64,000 bases of DNA from 2-02-FULL-55-14 sp964534125 (GCA_964534125.1 CAZHOJ010000003.1:124001-188000); one strand, 5' to 3'; positions 23,833 to 33,683 are shown, counted from the first letter of the stretch. A program made the numbers and translations. The notes: generated by a model from the letters alone, not told the origin.

Positions 23833-26052
23833 ATGTTCAACGCAATGCAGAAGCCTCTCTTGCCTCAGCCATCGACCCGGGTCTTTGCCCTGCTGCTTGT
23901 CTCCATCACCATCGCTGCGCTGTTGGTCCGGGCACTTCCTCTGTATGATGTCGTTTTTCAGGACGAGCTCGTTCGATTTCAGGGTATCGATGCGTACTAC
24001 CACGCTCGACTGACCACATATGTCGTCGAGCACTTTCCGCATCGGCTTGACAATGATCCCCTCCGGAAATTCCCCTCAGGGCAGAATGTGGACGTCTATC
24101 CTGCTTACGATCTGCTCAACGCCACAGCGGCAATCATCGTTGGCATCGGCAAACCCTCGCAGCGAACCATAGAAAGCGTCATGGCATGGATGCCTCCCGT
24201 TCTGGGGGCAGTGACCGCACTTGTCATGGGCCTTGCCGGATCTTTTTTCGGCGGACGCTGGAGCGGGATCGCAGCTGCACTGGTCGCAGGATTCATCCCT
24301 GGCGGGACATTCTCGCAGACATTGCTGGGTTTTGCGGACCATCATGCCCTGGAGTCCCTGCTCCTCGCCATGAGCTGGTTCTGTCTCATCGTTCTGCATC
24401 AACCGTCCGTGACCGTTCGACGCTCCTATGCAACCTGGTTCCTTCTCGGCCTCCTGAGTGCCACCTATGCTCTGACGTGGGAAGGTGGCCCTGTTCTTCC
24501 GTTCTCCATAGGTGTCATCATCGGTCTTTCCGCGCTTCTGCGCAGGAACGAACAGGATCTCGGCAGGATGACGTCGGGGGCTGTCATCTATGCATGCACA
24601 GGGCTCCTCGTGCTGATGATCTCGTCGTTCATCTCACACATGATATGGATCAGCGCGATCCTCATCGCCCTGCTCCCTTTCCTCGTCGGATCGCGGCTGC
24701 TTCTGGTGCGCATCTTCAGTGCCGAGCGCGGTGCTCCTGCAGCAGCGGTCTGGTTTTTCGTGATCGCAGCCGCAGCGATCGGGGCCTACGCAGTGCTCCC
24801 TGATGCAGTGCGGGAGGCCTTTGTGACGAACCTCAGCAGGCTTCGCCCCTCCAAAGCCGCCCAGACTGTGAACGAGCTGAGGCCGATGATCGAGGACCCA
24901 TCGCTCGTGTACAACTCTTTCGGTCCCGCAACTGTCTGGCTACCACTGCAGCTCTATCTGCTCGTCAGAGCGTTCAGGGAATCGAGGAGCATTTCCGCCG
25001 TCATCCCGCTCATCCTGAGCATCATCTTTCTCTCTGCTGCGCTGACGCAGGTCCGATTTTCCGCAAGCTCCTCGCTTGCCCTCGCGCTTCTGTCAGCGAC
25101 CCTGATCCAATGGATCACGCAGCGTCAATCCCCCCTCTTTCGACAGCAACGCTGGACCGGCGTTCCCGTACGATGGATCCTTGCAGGGCTGTGGCTCCTG
25201 TCAGTACCTGTCTGGTCGTTTGTACATATCAGGGGTCTCGCGGCCACAGACAGAGGACCGGACCCTGACTGGATCGAGACGACCCACTGGATCAGGGAGC
25301 ATGTCCCGGAACCCGGATCAGCACCCATCAACACCTATGGCATACTGAACTGGTGGGACTCGGGGTACTACCTCGTCAGCCTGGCAGGGAGACCGCCCTT
25401 TTCGAACCCGACGCAGAGTGGCGCTGCTGCCGCGGCCCGGCTCTACCTCGACACATCCGCAACGAACGTTCGGGTGGCCTTGCAGGCGAATTCCCTCCGG
25501 TATGTTCTGACCGACGCTTTGATCACGGTCGTGCCGGTATCACCGACAGCGATCAGCGGCAAATTTCCCGCGCTGGCGGTGTGGGCATCTCTCGTTCCAG
25601 GCGATTTTTTCCGGCTTGTCCATCTTCCCGGGGAAGGCGGGAGGCTCGAGCCGCGTTTCGCGTTCTTCCCGTCATATTTCAAGACCCTTCATTCCCGGCT
25701 GTACCTCTACGGAGGGAAGCGTGCAGAACCGCGAGCTGGCAAGGTGTGGGCCATCAGGACCATGCTGCGCCATCAACCAGGCCTCGGGACCATAGAGATC
25801 GTCGAATCCGCCATGAGCTTTGCCACCTATGCTTCAGCCCGCGCACTGATCGACGCTCAGCCACAGCAGGGATGGATGGTCGTCAGTTTCTCTCCGTTCG
25901 ATACGTGTGTGCCGCTGGAGGAACTCCCCTGGCTGCACGAGGTCTATGCTTCACCCTCCACAGCAATACAGAGCCCTTCCCTTCAGGAACCGCTGCCGAT
26001 CATCCGGATGTTCAAGCTCACTGACGATACATCCTCCCCTGAAGACAAATGA
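23833..26052 (+). CDS. STT3/AglB/PglB-type oligosaccharyltransferase
   Basis: About 739 residues, with 11 or more membrane helices in the first ~470 residues and a soluble C-terminal domain. All main STT3 motifs can be seen: the first acidic motif GIDAYYHARL (about residue 51), the second FADHHALESL (about 167), an ELRPM segment in the external loop and the catalytic LNWWDSGYYLV (WWDxG, about residue 505). The family transfers lipid-linked oligosaccharide to Asn of secreted proteins. Start candidates are TTG 23809, ATG 23833 and ATG 23845; none has a strong ribosome site. The ArnT-like transferase at 18256 is the only other glycosylation gene in the window. Confidence 0.85.
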   Translation: MFNAMQKPLLPQPSTRVFALLLVSITIAALLVRALPLYDVVFQDELVRFQGIDAYYHARLTTYVVEHFPHRLDNDPLRKFPSGQNVDVYPAYDLLNATAAIIVGIGKPSQRTIESVMAWMPPVLGAVTALVMGLAGSFFGGRWSGIAAALVAGFIPGGTFSQTLLGFADHHALESLLLAMSWFCLIVLHQPSVTVRRSYATWFLLGLLSATYALTWEGGPVLPFSIGVIIGLSALLRRNEQDLGRMTSGAVIYACTGLLVLMISSFISHMIWISAILIALLPFLVGSRLLLVRIFSAERGAPAAAVWFFVIAAAAIGAYAVLPDAVREAFVTNLSRLRPSKAAQTVNELRPMIEDPSLVYNSFGPATVWLPLQLYLLVRAFRESRSISAVIPLILSIIFLSAALTQVRFSASSSLALALLSATLIQWITQRQSPLFRQQRWTGVPVRWILAGLWLLSVPVWSFVHIRGLAATDRGPDPDWIETTHWIREHVPEPGSAPINTYGILNWWDSGYYLVSLAGRPPFSNPTQSGAAAAARLYLDTSATNVRVALQANSLRYVLTDALITVVPVSPTAISGKFPALAVWASLVPGDFFRLVHLPGEGGRLEPRFAFFPSYFKTLHSRLYLYGGKRAEPRAGKVWAIRTMLRHQPGLGTIEIVESAMSFATYASARALIDAQPQQGWMVVSFSPFDTCVPLEELPWLHEVYASPSTAIQSPSLQEPLPIIRMFKLTDDTSSPEDK

Positions 26053-26093
26053 CCCCATCCCTCCCCGTCAAAGGACGGGAAGCGGATGGGGTC
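26051..26093. terminator. Nested hairpin between convergent genes
   Basis: A perfect 10-bp outer stem GACCCCATCC / GGATGGGGTC encloses a second hairpin CCCGTC-AAAG-GACGGG. It overlaps the stop codon of the oligosaccharyltransferase gene and faces the end of the T9SS protein gene. There is no long T run. Confidence 0.6.
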
Positions 26094-26129
26094 GCTGTTG
26101 ATCGTTCAGCGGAGCTGCCGCTGTCTGCC

Positions 26130-29100
26130 TTACCGCAGGAGGACCATCTTCTTCACAGAGGTGAAGGTCCTGTTCGGATCCGCGGCAGACTTCGCCACCA
26201 TCCTGTAGATGTACAGGCCTGACGGTGCGTTCGCATTCCAGACAGTCTGGAAGTATCCAGCAGGCAGAACCCCGCTGGTGAGTTCCTCCACCACCTGACC
26301 GAGCATGTTCACCACCTGCACCGTCACACTGCTCTGCTCAGGAATGCCAAAGCGGATGGTCGTCGTCGGGTTGAATGGATTCGGATAGTTCTGGCCGAGC
26401 GAGAATTCTGTCGGCACACCCTCCAGCACCTCCACGCCGGTCACAATGGTGGCGGCGATGATCGCCGGTTCGCCTTCATTCCCGTTCTTGTCCGTTGCAA
26501 CGATGTAGTAATACGCCAGAGCAACGGGCGGAGGAGTATTATCAGTGAAGCCCGCCTCCACTGTCTCACCGATCGGCGTCATCGTTCTAACGTCATCGCT
26601 CGGGCTCAGGGACCGATAGACCTTGTAGTTGTACAGGTCTTTCTCCGTGTTCGGTTGCCAGGTGAGCTTGACAGCTCCGCTGACGAGCGCGGCAACGCCT
26701 CCTGACGGCGGCTTCGGCGCAAGATTATCGACCGAGTACGCACTGTCCATGTTCGAGGCAAAGAAGACGCCGCTGCTCAGATGGGCCGTGACGACGAACC
26801 GCTCCCAGTATTTTGCCGCACGGCCGGAATCGGTCCGCGTCGGGAGCGTCACAAGGTAGCGGGAGAGGCCGATCCCCCTGAAATCGAGGACCGGTTCCCA
26901 TACAAAGTTCGTATCGACGGCCGCGGCCGTTCGTGCCTCAGCGAGCGTCTTTTCCGGCGTTTCCTTCAAAGCCTCCGCGATGCGCTGATGGTCCCATTCG
27001 GTCAGTTCCCACGGATAGTGCAAACGCCAGAAGGAATACCCATCGAAGCACTGAGCGTTCGACCCGCTGCATTCGCCATGATCGAACTGCGACGCGATCA
27101 CCTCCGCCTCGATCGCACCGCCATCATCCTCACCGACGTCGCCGGTGCAATGAATCTTCGGCGTGGGATCTGCGGTCGTGAACGTAATGACGGGTCCATA
27201 GGAAAGACCGACAGGATTGATCGCATCGATACGGTAGCTGTAGGAGGTGTTCTCCTGAAGCCGCGGACCCCAGATGTAGAAGAAGTCATCGTAGTACGAC
27301 CGGGACATATTGTCGGTGGCCAGCACGGTCCCAGGATCGTACGGGCCGGTTCCCTCCCAGAGAGAGAAGGAATACCACGTATTGTCGACCTCGTTCTCGG
27401 GGACCGTGAATTCGGGTTCGAAGAAATCGACTCCGGTTGCCCCATCCACGGGGACACACTGGGCCGGCACTGCAGGATATCGCTGGACCGTCCCAAATTC
27501 GCACCAGTCAGACGCCGGACTCGCGCCAACATCATTGAAGTCGATGACCTTGCAGAAGAGCCTGGCTCCTGGATTATAGTACGCGCTCAGTGTACCACTT
27601 TCATAGGGCCCATTCCCTGTTATCTCCACGAACCCGCCAGACGCCCTGAGCCAGACCGTCGTACTAGCGTGCGGATCGTATTCATACACACCGCTATAGT
27701 CGTAATACGTTATCGTCTGATTGGTAATGCTGAGCGTCTTTGCCGGATAGCTGAGGACACGGGCAGAGACCTGTGCGGTGTCGACCGCTATGATCACGTG
27801 CGAACTGTCCTTCCCCGGCGTGGAACTCCAGGTGATCGTAACGGATCCGAACATATCCATGGCCCCCACAGGGCTCGTCACTACTGGCTTGCCTGGCGGC
27901 ATCGGGCTGTTGAATGACCAGGCTGTACTCCAGGGCCCCGACCCTGCATTGTTGTTCGTCCGCACACGCCAATAGTAGGTCGTCTGTGCCTGGAGACCAT
28001 CAACGGACTGGACCGTGTACCCGGTGGTCGTCCCGGTGTTCTTCGTGAAGACGATCGTCCCCGCTCCGAATGCAGGGTCTGTCGCAACCTGAAGATCGTA
28101 CGAGGTCCTTCCATCGACGAAATCCCAATCAAGGAACGGCGTCAACGTTGTGACCGTCTGGTTGTTCAACGGAGTCAGATGCGCAGGTGGGGGAAGAACA
28201 TCGGTAGGCGTGAACCGCCACCAGCCTGTCCACGGGCCGATTCCCGCAGCGTTCCGTCCCTGCGCACGCCAGAAGTAGGCGGTTGCCGGTGTGAACCGGC
28301 TCAGATTGACCGCAAAACTCGTCCCGGTCCTGCTTGTGTCCAGAACTGTCGTCCCGGCGACGTTGTTCGTGTCCGAAACGATGATCACACGAAACGTATC
28401 AACAGAGCTGCTCTGCAGCACATAATTGAACGTTATGGTCGCTGTCGCGATCACACTCTGGTCCACGGGTGTGCTGAGCGTGACCATCGGTGTCATGAGC
28501 GTGTAGAACACCCTGGTCACAGAGGGATCACCCCACCCCGCAATGTTCTTTGAGCTGATGCGCCAGAAGTACTTCGTTTGGTAGGCAAGCGGCGGGAACA
28601 GCGCATTGTACGACGTGGAGTACTGACCCGAGGTCGAGTCCTTCAGAACGACCGACGTGAAGTTGGTGTCTGTGGCAATCTCGACCAGATATCCCTCTGA
28701 ACCTGAGACCGAGTACCAGGACAAAGAGACCTGCGTCGAGGTCGTTGTATGTGCCTGATCGTTCGGCGAGGAGAGACTTGGTGGTGACGGAGGAACCAGC
28801 GTCCGGAATGAACGGACCTCCGACCAGGCCCCCCATCCCGCAATCCCATACGCCCGGACGCGCCAGTAGTACTTCGTATTGACCGTCAGTGGAGGGAAAT
28901 ATACCGTCTGGTACGAATTGGCGGATGTGGCAGAATCATTAACGACGATCTCTGCGAACAGCGAATCCTTAGCGACCATGAACTGCCGGGTCAAAAGACC
29001 CGATGGGTTCGTCCAGGAGAAATAGATGCTGTTGGTCGACGTGTTGTATGAGTCGTCCGAAGGAGTCGACAGTGTCGGAGCAGTCGGCGGATCCGCGGTC

Positions 29101-30032
29101 CGGAAGGACCACACCATGGACCAATCACCCCAACCGACCGAATTCTTCGCCCGCACCCTCCAGTAGTAGTCAGTCGACGTCACCAGCGGGGGAAGCGGAA
29201 CGCTTTTGCTGGTGCTTGTCAGCGACGTATCGTCGTATGCGATACCCGAACCGAACGTCGGATCAGTCGATATCTGTATGTGATACCCGGTCGCAGAAGA
29301 GACGGAATTCCAGGAAAACGATGGAGGATTGCTTGTAAGACCGATATTCGCCGCTCCATCTGCAGGACTGGAGAGGAAGGACTGGGCGGGCGTCAGCTCC
29401 ACGGTGGCGGCGGTCACCGTGATGCTGTCCACGTACAGGATATGCTTCTGCAATGTGCTGGTGAGGCTTGTCGCCTCGAGACGGAGCTCGTACGACGTGC
29501 TCTCTGTGTCCGAGTACTTCTTCGATGCCGTGTCGTTCAGCGTCACCCGAAAGACGTTCGCCGATGCATCGAATTCGACGAAGAGCTTGTGCCACGTGTT
29601 CGTCGGCACGGTCCATCCGTCAGCATGGTCGGAGAAGAAAACGACCCCATCGGCAAGTGTGCTCCCTGTAGCGAAGGACATTCCGACGTTCTCGACCGTG
29701 ACCATACCGATCGTCTCGTTCACATTCCCCGAGTCGGGAATGAACACGTAGTATTCGTACGTGAAATCTCCGGTCGGGATCGACGTAACGTGTTTGATGC
29801 GGGACGCCACGCCGACGCCCGAGCTCAGCCGCACAGCACGGACACCGAGGTTACCGGTCGCGGAGACCACATATGCATAACCGGCCGAACCTTCGAGCGA
29901 GGTCCATGAGGCGGGGAACGCCCCCACCGCATCTGACTCAAAACTTTCTGTGAGGACCTGTGCGCTCGAAATGGTCCCCAGCGATAGCACACATACCGAA
30001 AGCACAATGGAGTGCAGAACCAAGGATCTCAT
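26130..30032 (-). CDS. Large secreted T9SS cargo with fibronectin type III repeats
   Basis: A 1300-residue protein with a signal peptide (about 1-24). Residues ~25-210 look like a concanavalin-type jelly roll (ESFESDAVGAFPASW). Seven to eight fibronectin-III-like domains follow, each with a TxYYWRVRAxN-type strand. The C-terminal ~85 residues are the T9SS type A sorting domain: FSLGQNYPNPFNPTTTIRF, a central NMLGQVVEEL and final VKKMVLLR. It should be exported through type IX secretion and attached to the surface. ATG 30032 has GGGAGG upstream. The gap 30033-30212 contains no gene I can see. Confidence 0.88.
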   Translation of the reverse strand: MRSLVLHSIVLSVCVLSLGTISSAQVLTESFESDAVGAFPASWTSLEGSAGYAYVVSATGNLGVRAVRLSSGVGVASRIKHVTSIPTGDFTYEYYVFIPDSGNVNETIGMVTVENVGMSFATGSTLADGVVFFSDHADGWTVPTNTWHKLFVEFDASANVFRVTLNDTASKKYSDTESTSYELRLEATSLTSTLQKHILYVDSITVTAATVELTPAQSFLSSPADGAANIGLTSNPPSFSWNSVSSATGYHIQISTDPTFGSGIAYDDTSLTSTSKSVPLPPLVTSTDYYWRVRAKNSVGWGDWSMVWSFRTADPPTAPTLSTPSDDSYNTSTNSIYFSWTNPSGLLTRQFMVAKDSLFAEIVVNDSATSANSYQTVYFPPLTVNTKYYWRVRAYGIAGWGAWSEVRSFRTLVPPSPPSLSSPNDQAHTTTSTQVSLSWYSVSGSEGYLVEIATDTNFTSVVLKDSTSGQYSTSYNALFPPLAYQTKYFWRISSKNIAGWGDPSVTRVFYTLMTPMVTLSTPVDQSVIATATITFNYVLQSSSVDTFRVIIVSDTNNVAGTTVLDTSRTGTSFAVNLSRFTPATAYFWRAQGRNAAGIGPWTGWWRFTPTDVLPPPAHLTPLNNQTVTTLTPFLDWDFVDGRTSYDLQVATDPAFGAGTIVFTKNTGTTTGYTVQSVDGLQAQTTYYWRVRTNNNAGSGPWSTAWSFNSPMPPGKPVVTSPVGAMDMFGSVTITWSSTPGKDSSHVIIAVDTAQVSARVLSYPAKTLSITNQTITYYDYSGVYEYDPHASTTVWLRASGGFVEITGNGPYESGTLSAYYNPGARLFCKVIDFNDVGASPASDWCEFGTVQRYPAVPAQCVPVDGATGVDFFEPEFTVPENEVDNTWYSFSLWEGTGPYDPGTVLATDNMSRSYYDDFFYIWGPRLQENTSYSYRIDAINPVGLSYGPVITFTTADPTPKIHCTGDVGEDDGGAIEAEVIASQFDHGECSGSNAQCFDGYSFWRLHYPWELTEWDHQRIAEALKETPEKTLAEARTAAAVDTNFVWEPVLDFRGIGLSRYLVTLPTRTDSGRAAKYWERFVVTAHLSSGVFFASNMDSAYSVDNLAPKPPSGGVAALVSGAVKLTWQPNTEKDLYNYKVYRSLSPSDDVRTMTPIGETVEAGFTDNTPPPVALAYYYIVATDKNGNEGEPAIIAATIVTGVEVLEGVPTEFSLGQNYPNPFNPTTTIRFGIPEQSSVTVQVVNMLGQVVEELTSGVLPAGYFQTVWNANAPSGLYIYRMVAKSAADPNRTFTSVKKMVLLR

Positions 30033-30212
30033 TGTGAGGACCTCCCTGCTATTGTAGGATGTACGTGCATACTTCGGAAAGCTCGGTTCGAATACGAAAC
30101 AACTTCAGGTCAGCCAGTAGGAATACCAAGAAGAAAACAATCAGCAATTAGTATGTCAAGTTAATATTCCTTTACTTCCCGGGACCAGTCACACCACCAT
30201 CCGTGATAGCTC

Positions 30213-31064
30213 GTGAGACCCTCTCCCACATCGGAAAAAGTTGTAACTGCCGTTCTTACAATCGCTTATACGACTCTGATGGTCCGCTATCATGAGTGGG
30301 CACAGCAGTTCGTCCGCAACATCCAGCAGGAGACCGCGTGGACCTGGGGAGCCGCAGCCGGGGTGACCATCCTCCTCGCCGGACTGGGTGCACTTCTGAT
30401 CAACCGGGTCCGCCGTGAGCACGACAAGGGCAGACGCACGAGCATCATCTTCCTCTGGTCGGCCACTCTCCTGTTCATGGCGATCAGCCAATGGATGCTG
30501 ATGTCCGTCCACACAGAAGCAGTGCATTTCATCCAGTACGGGATCCTGGGCGTCCTCGTCTTCTTCATCGTCCGACGGATCCCGGCGACCCTCATCATCA
30601 CGACCGTCATCGGCATGGTCGATGAAGGGTACCAGTACTGGGTCCTCTATAAAGGATGGGTGTCGTTCTTCGACCTGAACGACATCATCCTGAACGCAGT
30701 CGCGGCAGGTCTCGCGCTGCTGTATCTCCTGTCGGTCTCTCCGCACCTATTCGCCGACGAAACGGATGATCCGTGGATCGTGCGCAATGTTGACCTGCTC
30801 GTGCTTCTTGTCCTTGCCGTCCTTCTGGGAGCCGGCCTTATCACCCACACGATCGCACTCTATCGTCCGCCGGATCTCGACCCTGAAAGTGTCCTCCTCA
30901 TTCTCAATCGCAATCCCCCGCCGACGGAGTTCTGGTTCGATGCGTGGTGGTCCGGACGCAGGTATCATTCGCTCAGTCCCATCAATGGGTTCCTGGTCCT
31001 GGCTGCGGTCCTCCATTTCTACCGTTGGGCTCTCCCTCGCCTGAAAGTCTCACCACGGGCATGA
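30213..31064 (+). CDS. VanZ-like family membrane protein
   Basis: A 283-residue protein with about seven helices. The central part carries the VanZ-like pattern: HFIQYGILGVLVFF, GMVDEGYQYWV and FFDLNDIILNAVAAG (the DxxxN motif). The fold is seen in teicoplanin resistance VanZ, but most members have no known function. Start is GTG 30213, without a strong ribosome site. It overlaps the next gene as ATGA. Confidence 0.8.
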   Translation: MRPSPTSEKVVTAVLTIAYTTLMVRYHEWAQQFVRNIQQETAWTWGAAAGVTILLAGLGALLINRVRREHDKGRRTSIIFLWSATLLFMAISQWMLMSVHTEAVHFIQYGILGVLVFFIVRRIPATLIITTVIGMVDEGYQYWVLYKGWVSFFDLNDIILNAVAAGLALLYLLSVSPHLFADETDDPWIVRNVDLLVLLVLAVLLGAGLITHTIALYRPPDLDPESVLLILNRNPPPTEFWFDAWWSGRRYHSLSPINGFLVLAAVLHFYRWALPRLKVSPRA

Positions 31065-32104
31065 TCTCCGTCATCATTCTTCTTGCAGGGCTGCTTCTCC
31101 GCACCGGTCTTATTGACCGCTGGCCCGAGCCGCGCACGATCATCGCGACATCGAGCCGGGACAGCCTCGTGATCGACGGGAACCTCAACGAAAGGGCATG
31201 GCAGGCCGCCGCGTGGTCCGATCCATTTGTCGATATCACCGGAGACAGCGCTCTGCATCCGCGGTTCTCAACACGTGTGGCGCTGGTGTGGAATACAACA
31301 CACCTTTTCATCGCTGCCCGCCTGGAGGAACCGCATGTGTGGGCAAGACTTCGTCAACGGGACACTGTCATCTTCTACGACAACGACTTCGAGTTCTTCT
31401 TCGACCCGGACGGAGATAATCATCGGTACGGCGAGATCGAGATCAACGCCCTAAACACTGTATGGGACCTGCTTCTGGAAAGACCGTATCGGGACGGTGG
31501 ACCCGCACTGGATGCGTGGGACCTGCATGGAATGCGGACTGGAGTATGGATCGATGGCACGCTGAACGATCCATTGGACACGGACGGCGGTTGGAGCGTC
31601 GAGATCGCTATTCCCTGGGATGATATCGCAAGCCTTGATGCACGCTCCATGCCCCCTTCTCCCGGCACGCAATGGCGCATCAACTTCTCGCGGGTGGAAT
31701 GGACCGTACGGGACAGCAGCAACATCTACGTGAAGGCCGCCCCGCGGGAGGACAACTGGGTCTGGTCCCCCGTCGGCGTCGTGAACATGCATATGCCGGA
31801 GCGGTGGGGAGTGCTTGAATTCAGAGATGAGGGAGAAACCGGTGCGGTGGCTCTTGATACGGCTGCAGAGCACGTGCGGCGGCTGTTGATGGCGGCCTAC
31901 GCCGTTCAGAAGGAGTTCAGGAAAGAGCACGGTCGCTGGCCATCGATGCATGAGCTCGAAACCCGATCGGGTACGGCACTTCCTCAGGGTTCCGAGGTAC
32001 GGTCGACGAACGACGCCACGGAGATCTGGATGCCGTACACGACGGACGACGGCGACGGCCAGTGGGCCGGTGTTACAAGCGACGGAAGATTGCTCTGGAA
32101 GTAG
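31061..32104 (+). CDS. Protein with CBM9-like sugar-binding domain
   Basis: A 347-residue protein. A hydrophobic N-terminus (MISVIILLAGLLL) acts as signal or anchor. Residues ~35-260 match the carbohydrate-binding family 9-like pattern: IDGNLNERAWQAA, LVWNTTHLFIAARLEEP, FYDNDFEFFFDPDGDNHRY and an IPWDDI strand. These domains bind sugars or occur in cytochrome-like surface proteins; no heme motif is present. The last ~80 residues contain helices and a degenerate strand pair. ATG 31061 overlaps the stop of the VanZ-like gene. Confidence 0.8.
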   Translation: MISVIILLAGLLLRTGLIDRWPEPRTIIATSSRDSLVIDGNLNERAWQAAAWSDPFVDITGDSALHPRFSTRVALVWNTTHLFIAARLEEPHVWARLRQRDTVIFYDNDFEFFFDPDGDNHRYGEIEINALNTVWDLLLERPYRDGGPALDAWDLHGMRTGVWIDGTLNDPLDTDGGWSVEIAIPWDDIASLDARSMPPSPGTQWRINFSRVEWTVRDSSNIYVKAAPREDNWVWSPVGVVNMHMPERWGVLEFRDEGETGAVALDTAAEHVRRLLMAAYAVQKEFRKEHGRWPSMHELETRSGTALPQGSEVRSTNDATEIWMPYTTDDGDGQWAGVTSDGRLLWK

Positions 32105-32110
32105 AGCGGT

Positions 32111-32482
32111 TTATCCGAGGACCTTTCCGACGAGCTCAACGAGCGACGGAAGGGAAAAACCTTTATCGAGGTAGGTCACATCGGGCTCAGAGTTCCACGC
32201 GCCCGCAGCCTGTGCAGCGCTCGTCATCATGATGACCTTCGTATCCTTCAGGGCTGCATCCCCCTTGATGGTCTCGGCCATGACGAAGCCGTTCATGCCG
32301 GGCATGTAGACGTCGCTGATGACGAGATCGGGGCGGCGCTGCTGCGTCATTTCAAGGCCTGAAAAACCGTCCTCGGCTTCCCAGACCTCGTATCCCTTCA
32401 CCTTGAGCGTGATCGCGATGGATTTTCTGAGCGATTCATCGTCGTCGACGACGAGGATCTTCTTCTTGACCTGAGTTGCCAT
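32111..32482 (-). CDS. Single-domain response regulator (CheY-like)
   Basis: A 123-residue receiver domain without an output domain. It has the acidic pair VVDDDES, the phospho-acceptor in SDVYMPGMNG (Asp near residue 57) and the switch Ser/Thr in MMTSAAQ. The lysine loop is atypical: DKGF replaces the usual KP. Located 6 bp downstream of a second receiver protein, so the pair is probably co-expressed. No histidine kinase is encoded in the window. Confidence 0.88.
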   Translation of the reverse strand: MATQVKKKILVVDDDESLRKSIAITLKVKGYEVWEAEDGFSGLEMTQQRRPDLVISDVYMPGMNGFVMAETIKGDAALKDTKVIMMTSAAQAAGAWNSEPDVTYLDKGFSLPSLVELVGKVLG

Positions 32483-32488
32483 GACCTT

Positions 32489-33232
32489 TCAGGGAGTCTT
32501 GTGGTCGGTGGGTGGTGTGGCAGTGTCGTTGGCCCCTTTGATGTGCTCGATCTTCGACGAGACGAGTGCGGTGAGGTCTGTCATCGACTTCACACCACGG
32601 GCAACATATTCGATCCCCTCGCTCAGTTCTGCGAAGGCCTTTCTGATACTCTCATGCGTCTTCTTCTCGAGCTCAGCGATGAGTTCGCTCTCCTTCTCCT
32701 TGGAGGTCTTCGCGAGCGTCGTGAGCCCGTTCTCCACGAACTGTCCGAGGGAGTTCACCGTCTTCTGGAACATCTGCAGCGACGCCAGCTCCATCTCGCG
32801 TTCCCGAAGCCGCTTCTCCTCCCCCTCGATCCGCTGCTTCTCACGGACGAGCGTATGCTTTTCGTGGACCGACCGGATGACCTGCGCAAGATGGCTCGTG
32901 TTGATCTGGTCCTTCCGGAAGTACTCGTACGCGCCGGCCTTCATCACCTCGACAGCGGTTGTCTCGGACCCTGCGGCAGTCAGCATGATGACCGGCGTGT
33001 CCACTCCATGTTCCTTGAGCCACTGGATGAACTCGATGCCGTTCATACCCGGCATGTAGAAATCGACGATCATGACATCGTACGTCTCGTCCTTCAATGC
33101 CTCGATGGCGATCTCCGGAGAGGAGTACGATTTGGCCGCATACCCATCGAGCTTGAGTGCCATCTCCACCGCCAGGCGGAACGGATCCTCATCATCTATG
33201 ATGAGCACCCGGAGCATCGATTCATTTGTCAT
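32489..33232 (-). CDS. Response regulator with coiled-coil C-terminal region
   Basis: A 247-residue protein. The N-terminal receiver domain (about residues 8-125) has IIDDEDP, phospho-acceptor DFYMPGMNG, LTAAGS and FRKDQ (lysine without the following Pro). The second half is almost wholly helical, with heptad-like charged residues (EKQRIEGEEKRLREREMEL), and lacks any DNA-binding or enzymatic motif. It could signal through protein contacts. ATG 33232 is preferred; a GTG at 33256 would add eight residues. Confidence 0.8.
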   Translation of the reverse strand: MTNESMLRVLIIDDEDPFRLAVEMALKLDGYAAKSYSSPEIAIEALKDETYDVMIVDFYMPGMNGIEFIQWLKEHGVDTPVIMLTAAGSETTAVEVMKAGAYEYFRKDQINTSHLAQVIRSVHEKHTLVREKQRIEGEEKRLREREMELASLQMFQKTVNSLGQFVENGLTTLAKTSKEKESELIAELEKKTHESIRKAFAELSEGIEYVARGVKSMTDLTALVSSKIEHIKGANDTATPPTDHKTP

Positions 33233-33405
33233 TGGACCCTGATCGTCAGTGGACACAGACAGCTTTGAAGAAGCGCATTGCGAAAAGAATGGACTAAAGT
33301 ATGAAGCATGGCACCGAAAAACAAGACTATGAGCACCTAGGGGGAAGAATGGTCTTCCTGATGGCAGAGGACCTCGTCCGACCGGCTCTGCAAATCCAGT
33401 GATTA

Positions 33406-33440
33406 TGAGTCATTTTTGACTCACTAATTTTAGGGATGCC
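33406..33440. repeat. Inverted repeat plus dispersed CTAATTTTAG motif
   Basis: TGAGTCA-TTTT-TGACTCA (33406-33423) overlaps ACTCACTAATTTTAGG (33419-33434), the reverse complement of the 16-mer found at 1761-1776, followed by GATGCC. It lies in the 450-bp gene-free stretch 33233-33683, which otherwise holds only an ECF-type promoter candidate next to the sigma gene. Confidence 0.4.
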
Positions 33441-33648
33441 GGGCACCATCAGAAGCGACATGAGACGGAAGAACACAACCTGCGAGAATTCGGGGGTGTC
33501 CGAACTGCACCCTCGGCAGGGAGACACAACCGGAGAACATTTCCATCGGTGGTTCATAAGAAAGAATTTACGTCGTTCGCAGCACGTCCGATGCTCCCGT
33601 GACCTAAAACTCCCTCAAACAGGCGAAAATGGCCACATTGCTCCTGTT

Positions 33649-33672
33649 AACCTCCACCTCCCCTGCTTCGTA
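33649..33672 (+). promoter_or_regulatory. Candidate ECF-type promoter of the second sigma operon
   Basis: AAC (33649-33651) and CGTA (33669-33672) are 17 bp apart, the usual core of ECF-dependent promoters. CGTA ends 11 bp before ATG 33684, so the leader would be very short. It suggests autoregulation by the sigma factor it precedes. Confidence 0.3.
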
Positions 33673-33683
33673 TCATCACCGGC

